A stretch of 64,000 nt of DNA. Origin: Gammaproteobacteria bacterium. GTDB taxonomy: Bacteria; Pseudomonadota; Gammaproteobacteria; Pseudomonadales; JAUIET01. The translations under genes and the position numbers were made by a program. The notes under the pieces are model-generated. The model did not search any database. It was not told the origin of the DNA and saw only the letters and a list, made by a program, of their open reading frames with translations. Shown in pieces: positions 27,921 through 36,079 of this stretch. Every line of letters starts with the position of its first letter. Position 1 is the first letter of the stretch. The stretch spans positions 62,001 through 126,000 of the forward strand of contig JAUIHW010000005.1 in NCBI GenBank assembly GCA_030431775.1. Direction: 5' to 3'.

Positions 27921-28616
27921 ATGACTTTAACGAATAAACTACTTGCCGAATTCGTCGGCACTTTCTGGCTGGTGCTGGGTGGCTGCGGCAGCGCGGTGCT
28001 GGCGGCTGCTTTCCCAGATGTTGGCATTGGCCTGCTGGGCGTCTCGCTGGCCTTTGGTTTGACGGTATTGACCATGGCCTACGCGATTGGCCACGTGTCC
28101 GGCTGTCATCTGAACCCGGCCGTCTCGGTTGGCCTGTACGTAGGCGGGCGATTCTCCGGCAGCGAATTGGGGCCCTATATCGCCGCCCAGGTGGCTGGCG
28201 CTATTCTCGGCGCAGCCGTGCTGTACTTCATCGCCAGCGGCGCGCCAGGCTTTGACCTGAGCGGCGGCTTTGCGTCCAACGGCTACGGTGAGCACTCGCC
28301 AGGCGGTTACAGCCTGGGTGCGGCTTTTCTGGCCGAGCTAGTGTTCACCTTCATGTTCCTGCTGATTATTCTCGGCGCCACCGATGGCCGTGCACCGGCC
28401 GGATTTGCCCCGTTGGCAATCGGCCTGGGCCTGACCCTGATCCACCTGATCAGCATTCCGGTGACCAACACCTCGGTGAACCCTGCTCGAAGCACCGGTC
28501 CCGCATTGTTTGTTGGCGGCTGGGCATTAGCGCAGTTGTGGTTGTTCTGGCTGGCTCCGATTATTGGCGCGGCGCTGGCGGGCGTAACCTACAAACGGAT
28601 AGCCAAGGAAAGCTAA
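27921..28616 (+). CDS. aqpZ: AqpZ-like aquaporin
   Basis: Water channel of the MIP family, 231 residues, six membrane helices. Both NPA boxes are present: [11 protein letters not shown] (about 66-76) and [15 protein letters not shown] (about 183-197); the Arg after the second box and the narrow-filter neighbours fit the water-selective AqpZ type. It converges with the next gene, overlapping it by 4 bp. Not obviously linked to the catabolic operons. Confidence 0.93.
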   Translation: MTLTNKLLAEFVGTFWLVLGGCGSAVLAAAFPDVGIGLLGVSLAFGLTVLTMAYAIGHVSGCHLNPAVSVGLYVGGRFSGSELGPYIAAQVAGAILGAAVLYFIASGAPGFDLSGGFASNGYGEHSPGGYSLGAAFLAELVFTFMFLLIILGATDGRAPAGFAPLAIGLGLTLIHLISIPVTNTSVNPARSTGPALFVGGWALAQLWLFWLAPIIGAALAGVTYKRIAKES

Positions 28617-28981
28617 AACGGTAAGCCATCAGGCGATGGCATCGCATGGCCAGGTGGAGTAAACGGTGAATATGCTCCGGCCTGGCCATTACCTTCCCTG
28701 CCGCTGAACGTTGGCAGTGACTGCCGCACGATGGAACAGATCTCCCGCCACATGTACTGCTTGCTGGGCCAGCTGTTTTCTCTCAGCTCCGCATCGTAGG
28801 CTATTCGATTGTACTCAATTTTTCCGCTTGTTCCGCCCAGGTGCTGGACCACCAGCGCCTTAGCATTGGCGTCATAGCGCCAGCGGGCCAGCAGGCGGTA
28901 CTCAGCGTCGTTCACCCAGCCACCGGCCGTTGGGTCTATGATGCTTTCAAAACCAAACAATATGTCGCTAGATGAATTCAT
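28613..28981 (-). CDS. Hypothetical protein, paralogue of the gene upstream
   Basis: 122 residues, no recognised family. It begins [21 protein letters not shown] and contains [29 protein letters not shown]. The same layout, D-I-x-F, GGW-x2-D, WRY-x2-A-KAL-V, occurs in the next gene upstream, so the two are tandem paralogues. The tail is proline- and glycine-rich ([21 protein letters not shown]). The start overlaps the end of its paralogue by 14 bp; a longer frame starting at 29047 would run deep into that gene and is unlikely. No signal peptide or membrane segment. Confidence 0.7.
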   Translation of the reverse strand: MNSSSDILFGFESIIDPTAGGWVNDAEYRLLARWRYDANAKALVVQHLGGTSGKIEYNRIAYDAELRENSWPSKQYMWREICSIVRQSLPTFSGREGNGQAGAYSPFTPPGHAMPSPDGLPF

Positions 28982-29300
28982 CGTTTTCCTCCAGGACTCC
29001 GTGCGACCTCTGGAATGCTTCGGATTGGGAGCGCTCAAGCAAATCAATCAGGATCATACGAATATCCTCCACCAAACGGCTACGATTGGTTTCAGTTCTG
29101 CATAATTTCTCAAGATCGTAGCTCGCACTGCGGATGTGGGGGAAACGGTAGGTTAACGCACCAATGGTCACCCAAAGGGCTTTCTGGGCTTTGTTGTACC
29201 GCCATTCACAGACCGTTTTTTTCTTGCTGTCAATCGCCCAGCCACCTTCCATAAAATTGAATGGGTTGTAGAACTGAATAACAATGTCCGAATACTTCAT
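28968..29300 (-). CDS. Hypothetical protein, first of a tandem pair
   Basis: 110 residues, family not recognised. MKYSDIVIQFYNPFNFMEGG is followed by WAIDSKKKTVCEWRYNKAQKALWV, sharing the GGW, WRY and KALxV positions with its downstream paralogue. The C-terminal half (SASYDLEKLCRTETNRSRLVEDIRMILIDLLER) is probably helical. No signal peptide, no membrane segment. The pair may act as a heteromer, given the overlap of the genes. Confidence 0.7.
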   Translation of the reverse strand: MKYSDIVIQFYNPFNFMEGGWAIDSKKKTVCEWRYNKAQKALWVTIGALTYRFPHIRSASYDLEKLCRTETNRSRLVEDIRMILIDLLERSQSEAFQRSHGVLEENDEFI

Positions 29301-29662
29301 TGGCCTTTACCCATATGCTGCAAATTTGTTTTGCAGCCGGACTGGCTTCGCTGAGGCGCGAAATACCACGTCCGACAGGGCTATCTTCACCACTGGGCCA
29401 GACTTACTCAACGCTTACAATGTATGGTTTTGTACGATGTGACGCAGTCCGCAAATTCTCTGCATGCGGTCAGGTTTATCTGCCGTTGGTCGCTTGGCTA
29501 TTGACCGAGTTGCCGTATTTTCCGCTTTCATGACGTTTTTTTAGCTGGCTCGGCAATGAACCGGGGGCAGATGGGCGGTCAATATTCGATCAGCTTCTTG
29601 GCTACACTTAAGGTAGTTCTAAACCATTCAGCAGCTGATAGCTGGAGCACCCGGGCAAGCAA
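29301..29662. other. Intergenic region before the signalling genes
   Basis: 362 bp between the divergent hypothetical pair and the response regulator. It should hold both promoters. A plus-strand frame of 77 codons crosses it but begins with TTG without a ribosome site and resembles no protein; I see no RNA gene, repeat or clear palindrome. Confidence 0.45.
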
Positions 29663-30397
29663 ATGGCAGGCGATGTATTTCTAATCGTTGACGACAATGA
29701 TGAACTTCGTCATGAAGTGGTCAGTTATCTTAACCGCTATGGTGTACCTACCATCGATGTGTCCAACGCCCAAAAAGCACGTGAAGTTCTGCTATCCCAG
29801 CCAGTAGCGATTGTCATTCTCGATGTGATTATGCCAGGCGAAACCGGTCTGGATCTGACCAAATGGATCTCCCAGAATCTGGATACTCCGGTCATATTAT
29901 TAACCTCGTTGGATGATGTCACCGACCGTGTAGCCGGGCTTGAACTCGGCGCAGATGACTACATTTCAAAGCCTTTTGACCCACGGGAGTTACTGGCCAG
30001 AGCCCGCTCCGTATTACGCCGGCAAAACATGAGACTGGAGCAGGCCGCCAATGAGTCAGAGAAAAACACCTTTATGTTGTGTCTTAGAACCGGCCGTTTG
30101 AGTTTACCCTGCGGGCGGGTCGAAACTCTCAAAAACCAGGAACTTAGAGTGTTGCACTTTCTGGCTGAGCACGCCGGAGAGGTGGTCACTCGCGAAATGC
30201 TTTACAGCCATGTTTACGGCCGACACTGGAACCCTGCTGACCGAGCAATTGACAACATAGTGGTACGCCTGCGTCGAATAATGGATGCCGCTGACAACCA
30301 TTCAAGCGTAATCAGCACGGTGCGCAACCAGGGTTATCAGATTGAGCAGAACGCCATCGCTTACACCACCATGGACCCCGCGCGGAAACGCGCCTGA
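29663..30397 (+). CDS. OmpR/PhoB-type response regulator
   Basis: 244 residues. Receiver domain 1-120: acidic pair VDDND (9-13), phospho-acceptor Asp54 in VILDVIMPGE, Thr81 and Lys103 in SKPFDPREL. Winged-helix domain about 135-232: VETLKNQELRVLHFLAEHAGEVVTREML, then the recognition region RAIDNIVVRLRRIMD. It is followed 45 bp later by an HD-GYP gene and then a histidine kinase, so kinase 31742 is the likely partner. Target genes are unknown. Confidence 0.93.
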   Translation: MAGDVFLIVDDNDELRHEVVSYLNRYGVPTIDVSNAQKAREVLLSQPVAIVILDVIMPGETGLDLTKWISQNLDTPVILLTSLDDVTDRVAGLELGADDYISKPFDPRELLARARSVLRRQNMRLEQAANESEKNTFMLCLRTGRLSLPCGRVETLKNQELRVLHFLAEHAGEVVTREMLYSHVYGRHWNPADRAIDNIVVRLRRIMDAADNHSSVISTVRNQGYQIEQNAIAYTTMDPARKRA

Positions 30398-30442
30398 GCA
30401 CCAATTTGATTGCCCTTTCGGCGGAGCACAACCACTTAAAAC

Positions 30443-31729
30443 ATGCTGTTAAAACTATTCAAAAACAAAAAACGCCGCGCTTTTGATCGGGATTCACGAC
30501 ACTACCTGCCAACCTCGCGCGGCTTCCTTGGGCGAGACTCGCAAATGCTCAGCGTGGGCCAGCTACAACTTGGCATGTTCGTCTCCAAACTTGACCGGCC
30601 CTGGCTGGACACCCCTTTTCCAATTCAAGGCTTTTACATCCGCAACAAAAAAGACATCGATGCCCTGAAAGGCTATTGCAATCATGTTTACATTGATGTG
30701 CTGCAGAAAACCGAGGCTGCGAATGAATCCGCACGGTTCGACGAACGAAAAGCAGCCATTCACAAGCTGCCGGACCAAGCCGAGTGGCAGGAAGTGGAAA
30801 GGAACTATCTTCGGTCCCAGGAACTGACGCAGTCGATTTTGAATGAAGTCCGATTGCGCGGTATCTTGCGCCAGGGCAGTGTGCGCGACACCGTTTCCCT
30901 GTGTGTGGACAGCATTCTGCGCAGTTCGCACACCTTGTTTCTGGTTTCGCAACTGTCCACCAAGGGGGGACGCGGTCTGGAGCGCCACGCAATCAGCGTT
31001 TGCATTCTGGCCATTGCATTTGGGCGCTACCTTGGTTTTGACCGGGCCCAACTCGAGCGTCTGGGTGCTGCCGCCATTTTGCATGACATTGGCATGCTCG
31101 AGCTACAGGAGGCAATACTGGGTCGGATCTACAATGGCCGGGACGCAATGAGCGAGAATGAACTGTGCCACATAAAAGACCACCCAGCTTTGGGTCGCGA
31201 CCTGCTCATTGCGAACGATTGGCTGATGTCGGCCATCGATGTCGCCTACTGCCATCACGAACACTATGACGGCAGCGGCTACCCGCGCGGCCTGCGCGGC
31301 TCCGCAATACCCGAGCTAGCCCGAGTTGTTGCATTGGCCGACACCTATGACGCGATCACCAATGCCGACAGCTACCAGTCGAATAAATCGTCGCTGGACG
31401 CACTGAAAATAATTCACGAGCAGCGTGGCAAGCAGTTCGACCCAACTCTGGCCATGAATTTTATCCGCTTTATCACAATCTATCCGCCCGGTGCGATTGT
31501 TGAACTGCGCAATAATTTGATCGGCATTGTCATTGACGCCAGCGAAGGACAGCGTCACTTACCCACGATCATGGTATTGCTCGACGAGAACCATAAGCCG
31601 GTCAAGCCGGAAATCATTAAACTGGACGAGGCCTTCCGCGAGCCCGACGGCGAAGCATTCAGTATTATGCGCATGTACCCGCCTGGCAGCTTCAATATAG
31701 ACACACGCAAATACCTTGACCCAAGTTAG
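30443..31729 (+). CDS. HD-GYP cyclic-di-GMP phosphodiesterase with DUF3391
   Basis: 428 residues. An N-terminal DUF3391 (about 36-90: LSVGQLQLGMFVSKLDRPWLD) precedes the HD-GYP domain (about 170-360). Metal motifs are intact: His182 (ERHAISV), HD at 214-215 (LHDIGML), and HHEHYDGSGYPRG at 271-283. It should hydrolyse c-di-GMP. Position 218 is Met instead of the common Lys after HDIG; DUF3391 proteins often carry such changes. It lies between regulator and kinase, 12 bp before the kinase. Confidence 0.92.
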   Translation: MLLKLFKNKKRRAFDRDSRHYLPTSRGFLGRDSQMLSVGQLQLGMFVSKLDRPWLDTPFPIQGFYIRNKKDIDALKGYCNHVYIDVLQKTEAANESARFDERKAAIHKLPDQAEWQEVERNYLRSQELTQSILNEVRLRGILRQGSVRDTVSLCVDSILRSSHTLFLVSQLSTKGGRGLERHAISVCILAIAFGRYLGFDRAQLERLGAAAILHDIGMLELQEAILGRIYNGRDAMSENELCHIKDHPALGRDLLIANDWLMSAIDVAYCHHEHYDGSGYPRGLRGSAIPELARVVALADTYDAITNADSYQSNKSSLDALKIIHEQRGKQFDPTLAMNFIRFITIYPPGAIVELRNNLIGIVIDASEGQRHLPTIMVLLDENHKPVKPEIIKLDEAFREPDGEAFSIMRMYPPGSFNIDTRKYLDPS

Positions 31730-31741
31730 GGTTGGACTGTA

Positions 31742-33253
31742 GTGAAATCCTATATTGCCAAACTCCGCTTGCCGACCCGGTATTCATTGCAGGTGTATTC
31801 CAAAGCGTGGTTTTTCGACAATTCCTACCTGTTGGCGGCCTGCGTTGCCTGGACGGTATCCATTGCGGTCATTGCGTTCGGCCTGCTGACCATTCTGCCT
31901 ACGGCCTACCTACCATTATTCTTTTTGCTGATGATCGCAGCGGCTATCCTGCTCAAATGGATAATCGATGCCTGCGTGCTGGCCCGGTTCAGACAATTTG
32001 ACGATTATTTTCGCATGGGTCTACAGCAACGTGGTATATCAAGCAGCTTACCTGATGAGCCGATTTTCACTCTCCATCGCTGGCACGACCTTTTCGATAA
32101 AGTTCTGGACCGTTTGTATCAGGACGCCCACAGCATTCGAGAAGTTGAATCACGTTACCAGTCGATTCTGAACACTCAGTCCGAATTTGTTTTCAAGATT
32201 GATGAAAACGGCTTCATGGTTTATGCCAATAAGGCTTTCAAGGAGTTCGGTCAACTGGACTCGGCGGAAAACGAGTTGTTTCTGACCCAGGATTTTTTGA
32301 TGGACAAAATTGTCGCCCAGGTGATCGGTGGCCAGGAAAACCTGCTTGAGCGCTTACAACACACCCCGGGTGGCCTGGAATTCTCTACTCGATGCGAGTT
32401 ATCCACAGACATGCGTGATATTCAATGGCATGCTTTCAGTGTTCAGGAGCATGGCCTGCACGAAACAGCCCCCATAGATTATGTGTTTGTTGGCCGCGAT
32501 GTTACCAGTGCGCGACAGCTGGAAGAGCAAGCGCGCAAGCTTGAAAGCCTGGCAACGGTGGGACGGTCAGCCTCATTCATCTGCCACGAGGTCAGCCAGC
32601 CGCTGTCGGTGATTGAACTGGCCACCCGCAATTTGCTGGACCTGCACCGCGAACAACTGCTCAATGCCAAGGATATAGAAGAGAAATCAGAGAAAATTCT
32701 CTCCCAGGTTACCCGCATCAGCCGCATCACCCGCGAGCTGATCAATTTTGGCCGCTACTGCGGTGAGCAGGACTCGGCCATTGATTTGAGAGCGATGATC
32801 CGTGACTGTCTTACACAATATGAAAGCAGTGTGCTGGCCGAAAAAATTGAGCTGAACCTGGACTTGGGCGATGAACAATCGCCACTGCTTATTCGAGGCA
32901 ATCCCACCCTTTTTCAGCAGGTCATCCACAACTTGCTGGAGAACTCCAGTTACGCACTAAGGCAAAACAAACCGGACCATCCGAGAATCAGCATCAGTAC
33001 TGCATATGTGCAACACCAGGTGCAACTCAGGATTACTGATAACGCCGGTGGCGTTGCACAAGCCGACCTGCAAAAACTAATGACCCCTTTTTATTCAACC
33101 AAACCACCGGGCGAAGGCTCAGGTATTGGGCTCGCCTTTTGTTTTGACGTCGTGCAAAAGTTAGCCGGAACCATTGAGTGCGCCAATACCGACAATGGCC
33201 TCAGCGTTGCCATCAGTATACCCGCTGACACAGTACGGCAATCAGCGGCCTAG
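31742..33253 (+). CDS. PAS-domain sensor histidine kinase
   Basis: 503 residues, GTG start. Two membrane segments (about 30-52 and 55-80) with little between them, a PAS domain (about 138-258), then HisKA with phospho-acceptor His282 in FICHEVSQPLSV and a HATPase_c domain with N-box VIHNLLENSSYAL and G-box GEGSGIGLAFCFDV. The input is probably cytoplasmic through PAS, since no periplasmic loop is present. Last gene of the three-gene signalling unit. Confidence 0.92.
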   Translation: MKSYIAKLRLPTRYSLQVYSKAWFFDNSYLLAACVAWTVSIAVIAFGLLTILPTAYLPLFFLLMIAAAILLKWIIDACVLARFRQFDDYFRMGLQQRGISSSLPDEPIFTLHRWHDLFDKVLDRLYQDAHSIREVESRYQSILNTQSEFVFKIDENGFMVYANKAFKEFGQLDSAENELFLTQDFLMDKIVAQVIGGQENLLERLQHTPGGLEFSTRCELSTDMRDIQWHAFSVQEHGLHETAPIDYVFVGRDVTSARQLEEQARKLESLATVGRSASFICHEVSQPLSVIELATRNLLDLHREQLLNAKDIEEKSEKILSQVTRISRITRELINFGRYCGEQDSAIDLRAMIRDCLTQYESSVLAEKIELNLDLGDEQSPLLIRGNPTLFQQVIHNLLENSSYALRQNKPDHPRISISTAYVQHQVQLRITDNAGGVAQADLQKLMTPFYSTKPPGEGSGIGLAFCFDVVQKLAGTIECANTDNGLSVAISIPADTVRQSAA

Positions 33254-33268
33254 GCAGAGCCATGATAG

Positions 33269-34999
33269 CTATCTGGTGAACACCGTCTTACCATCTTTGA
33301 TGGTTTCCAATATCGCAATATCTTTAATTGACATGGGATCAACTTGCAGCGGGTTCTGGTCGAGAATGACCAGGTCAGCCCGCTTGCCCACCTCCAGGCT
33401 GCCTTTGCTGTCTTCCTCGAAGAACTGATAAGCCGCATCCAGGGTCATGGCTTTAATGCCTTCCATGACGGTAGCACGCTGCGCTTCGCCCAGCACCTTG
33501 CCACTGCGGGTAACCCGGTTCACAGCTGCCCATAACAAACGCATCATGTCCGCCGGTACGACCGGTGTGTCGTTATGTATGGTAAAGGTCAGACCTTTGT
33601 CCACACTGGAACGTAAGGGGCTGATGCGCGCTGCCCGCTCTTCGCCAAATACCGAATCGCGGTGCCAATCACCCCAATAAAAAGTGTGTGCGACAAAATA
33701 CGAAGGTACGATGCCCTCATTGAGCATGGCGTCTATTTGATCTTCCCGGGCCGTTTGCGCATGAATCATCACCGGCCGCCGGTCGGTTTTGCCAAACTCT
33801 TCGTTAGCCGCTCTCACAGTGCGAATCATCTGGTCCGCTGCTGCATCACCATTGGCGTGCATGAGCAAGGGTATATTGTTACTGAAGGAGTAATTCACAA
33901 AGGCCTGCACCTGCTCATCCGGCAAGGTCGGATAGCCGGCGTAATCCTCGGTCTGGCCGTGAGGTGGGTGGAAATATGGCTTGGTCAGCCAGGCTGTTTT
34001 GCCCTGTGGAGATCCATCCAGGGTGAGCTTCATTCCACCAATACGGTGGTGATTGTCGTACTCCGAGGAAGGTGGGTGCTTCTTGAGCCCGTCAATGCCG
34101 TAGGACATATAGGGGAAAGACACGACATCAAGGTATAACAGGCCCTGCTCTGCAGCCGTTCGCAGGACTTGCAGGGATTCATCCATAGTCGCGCCGTCTT
34201 GAATCGTGGTCAGCCCGAAGCTTGCGTAGTCGGCCTGCGTTTTCTTCATCAGTTGCACTTGGGTTTCCACATCCAGCGCAGGCATGGCTTTTCGCGGTGC
34301 GTACATGGCCGTTTCTTCCAGCACGCCATCAGGCTCACCATCGGCTTGGCGGCGAATAATGCCGCCGTCCGGGTCCGGAGTTTGCGCAGTGATACCTGAT
34401 AACTCAAGACATTTGCTGTTGCAGCTCATCAGGTGCCCGGACACATGGGTGATGGCCACTGGCTGCTCCAGGGAAACCTGGTCCAGTTCCTCACGCGTCG
34501 GGTGGCGGTTTTCGGCCATCAGCGAATCGTCATAGCCGAATCCCACGATCCACGGCGCATCCGGCAATTTTTCTGCGTGAGCTTTCAGCACATCGATCAG
34601 GCCGGCGATGTTTTCGACCGGACCCACCGGTGGAGAAGCCAGATTTGCCGACAGCTGCAAGCTGTTGGTGTAAGTGATGTGGCCATGAGCATCAATAAAG
34701 CCGGGCAATAATGTGTTGCCTTGCAGATCCCGCTCTGTCACCTGGTCGCCGGCGGCCGCTTCTACGTCAGCGCGCGAGCCAACCGCGAGAATTTTGCCAT
34801 CACGCACAGCCAGCGCTTCGGCCTGGGGTTGCTGCTCATTAACGGTAATAATGTGGCCGTTGACGTACATCGTAGTCGCTGGGCTTGACGCAGCATTTGC
34901 ATTGGCCGACTCGGCCGCTTGCTGAGAGGCCTTGTCGGAGCAGGCCAGCAGCCCCACACAGCAGCAACCAGCCAGTAACAGTTTTTTGACAGCTAGCAT
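33269..34999 (-). CDS. Amidohydrolase family 3 lipoprotein (YtcJ-like)
   Basis: 576 residues. Signal peptide with lipobox LLAC (about 17-20) predicts a lipoprotein. The amidohydrolase fold is seen in GNTLLPGFIDAHGHITYTN (metal HxH), LMHANGDAAADQMIRTV and TIHNDTPVVPADMMRLLWAAV. YtcJ-like enzymes hydrolyse amides or esters and substrates are mostly unknown. It ends 15 bp from the convergent kinase and starts 95 bp from the divergent MaoC operon, with a perfect 10-bp inverted repeat in between. Confidence 0.88.
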   Translation of the reverse strand: MLAVKKLLLAGCCCVGLLACSDKASQQAAESANANAASSPATTMYVNGHIITVNEQQPQAEALAVRDGKILAVGSRADVEAAAGDQVTERDLQGNTLLPGFIDAHGHITYTNSLQLSANLASPPVGPVENIAGLIDVLKAHAEKLPDAPWIVGFGYDDSLMAENRHPTREELDQVSLEQPVAITHVSGHLMSCNSKCLELSGITAQTPDPDGGIIRRQADGEPDGVLEETAMYAPRKAMPALDVETQVQLMKKTQADYASFGLTTIQDGATMDESLQVLRTAAEQGLLYLDVVSFPYMSYGIDGLKKHPPSSEYDNHHRIGGMKLTLDGSPQGKTAWLTKPYFHPPHGQTEDYAGYPTLPDEQVQAFVNYSFSNNIPLLMHANGDAAADQMIRTVRAANEEFGKTDRRPVMIHAQTAREDQIDAMLNEGIVPSYFVAHTFYWGDWHRDSVFGEERAARISPLRSSVDKGLTFTIHNDTPVVPADMMRLLWAAVNRVTRSGKVLGEAQRATVMEGIKAMTLDAAYQFFEEDSKGSLEVGKRADLVILDQNPLQVDPMSIKDIAILETIKDGKTVFTR

Positions 35000-35038
35000 T
35001 TTATTTTCTCCTCAGTTCAACAGGGCCATAGTGCCACA

Positions 35039-35065
35039 GATAGCAAATGGTGTGAATTTGCTATC
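35039..35065. promoter_or_regulatory. Perfect inverted repeat GATAGCAAAT-N7-ATTTGCTATC
   Basis: Arms at 35039-35048 and 35056-35065, spacer GGTGTGA. The 27-bp element sits between the divergent amidohydrolase (start 34999) and MaoC (start 35095) genes, 29 bp before the latter. Arms this long with no T-tract fit an operator for a dimeric regulator of TetR type better than a terminator. The regulator is not adjacent. Confidence 0.6.
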
Positions 35066-35094
35066 ATTGGCGTAATCGTAAGCCAGCCAAGCCC

Positions 35095-35553
35095 ATGCCC
35101 AAAACTTTCCAAACCATTGAAGCCGGCCAAACCCTGGAAACTCCCGCGATAGAGATAAGCGAGCAGGACATTCTGGAGTTTGCCGCAGAATTTGACCCAC
35201 AGCCATACCACCTCGACCGCGCCGCCGCGGATGCGTCCATTTTCGGTGGCCTGTGCGCCAGCGGCTGGCAAGTGTGTGCTGTGATGATGCGCTTGCTCAG
35301 CGACAGCTTTCGCAACGCCGATATCGCCCTGCTTGGCGTGCAGGGCGTTCCTGAAATGCGTTGGAAAATCCCGGTATTTGCCGGCGATCAATTAACCGGT
35401 CGCATTGAAATCATCGCAACCGAAAGCGACTCCAAACGCGCAGATGCCGGCCGCGTGCGCTGCAAAATTGACGTGCGGAACCAGAAAGATCAGTCGGTGA
35501 TGCTGCTGACCAGTGATGTGCTGGTACCTTTTAACGAGCAGGTGGCCCGATGA
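35095..35553 (+). CDS. MaoC-like hotdog-fold dehydratase (1)
   Basis: 152 residues, hotdog fold. Catalytic pattern EFDPQPYHLDRAAAD, with the Asp and His of (R)-specific enoyl-CoA hydratases, then GGLCASGWQVCAVMMRLL. It overlaps the next MaoC gene by 4 bp. Together with that gene and an acyl-CoA dehydrogenase it forms an operon, so it probably hydrates an enoyl-CoA. Paralogous to the MaoC protein at 46605. Confidence 0.87.
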   Translation: MPKTFQTIEAGQTLETPAIEISEQDILEFAAEFDPQPYHLDRAAADASIFGGLCASGWQVCAVMMRLLSDSFRNADIALLGVQGVPEMRWKIPVFAGDQLTGRIEIIATESDSKRADAGRVRCKIDVRNQKDQSVMLLTSDVLVPFNEQVAR

Positions 35554-36044
35554 GTGAGCAAACCTATATTCGCAGCCGCTGGTTTGAAGACATTCCGGTG
35601 GGTGAATTCCACGTGTTCGGCTCGCATACTTTCAGTGAAAAAGAGATTATCGAGTTTGGCCGCAAGTATGCACCCGATCCCTACCACACCGACCCCAGCG
35701 CCGCTTTCGATACGCCGTATCGCGGCTTGATCGCATCCGGCTGGCATGTGGCGGCTGTCTGGATGAAAATGATGGTGCAATACATGGAACGCTTCGCAAC
35801 CGGTGTTCAGGACGGTCGCCGCAATGGTGCAGGTGTGGGCGTGCGCGATATGTTGTGGCTGAAAGAGGTTCGCCCGGGACATACGCTCACTTTCACTTAC
35901 GAAATCATTGAAAAGCCTGAAAAAGTCGTCCGAGACAAGTGGGGCATCATTCGCAGCCGAAATGAGGCCTTCAACCAGAACAACGAGCGCGTGTTCAGTT
36001 TTGAAATTGATATACTCGCTGAACGTAACCCAGACGGTCTGTAA
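35550..36044 (+). CDS. MaoC-like hotdog-fold dehydratase (2)
   Basis: 164 residues. The catalytic region reads YAPDPYHTDPSAAFDTPYRG; it is followed by LIASGWHVAAVWMKMMVQYM. Starts inside the stop of the previous gene (ATGA). Two single-domain hotdog proteins encoded together often form a heterodimer that equals one double-hotdog hydratase, which is the likely arrangement here. Confidence 0.87.
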   Translation: MSEQTYIRSRWFEDIPVGEFHVFGSHTFSEKEIIEFGRKYAPDPYHTDPSAAFDTPYRGLIASGWHVAAVWMKMMVQYMERFATGVQDGRRNGAGVGVRDMLWLKEVRPGHTLTFTYEIIEKPEKVVRDKWGIIRSRNEAFNQNNERVFSFEIDILAERNPDGL

Positions 36045-36079
36045 ACCCAGCCATTATCAGGAGCCCATAGAAAAGTACC

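Noticed and set aside
29300..29533. 77-codon plus-strand frame before the response regulator
   Set aside because: Begins at TTG with no ribosome site and resembles nothing.
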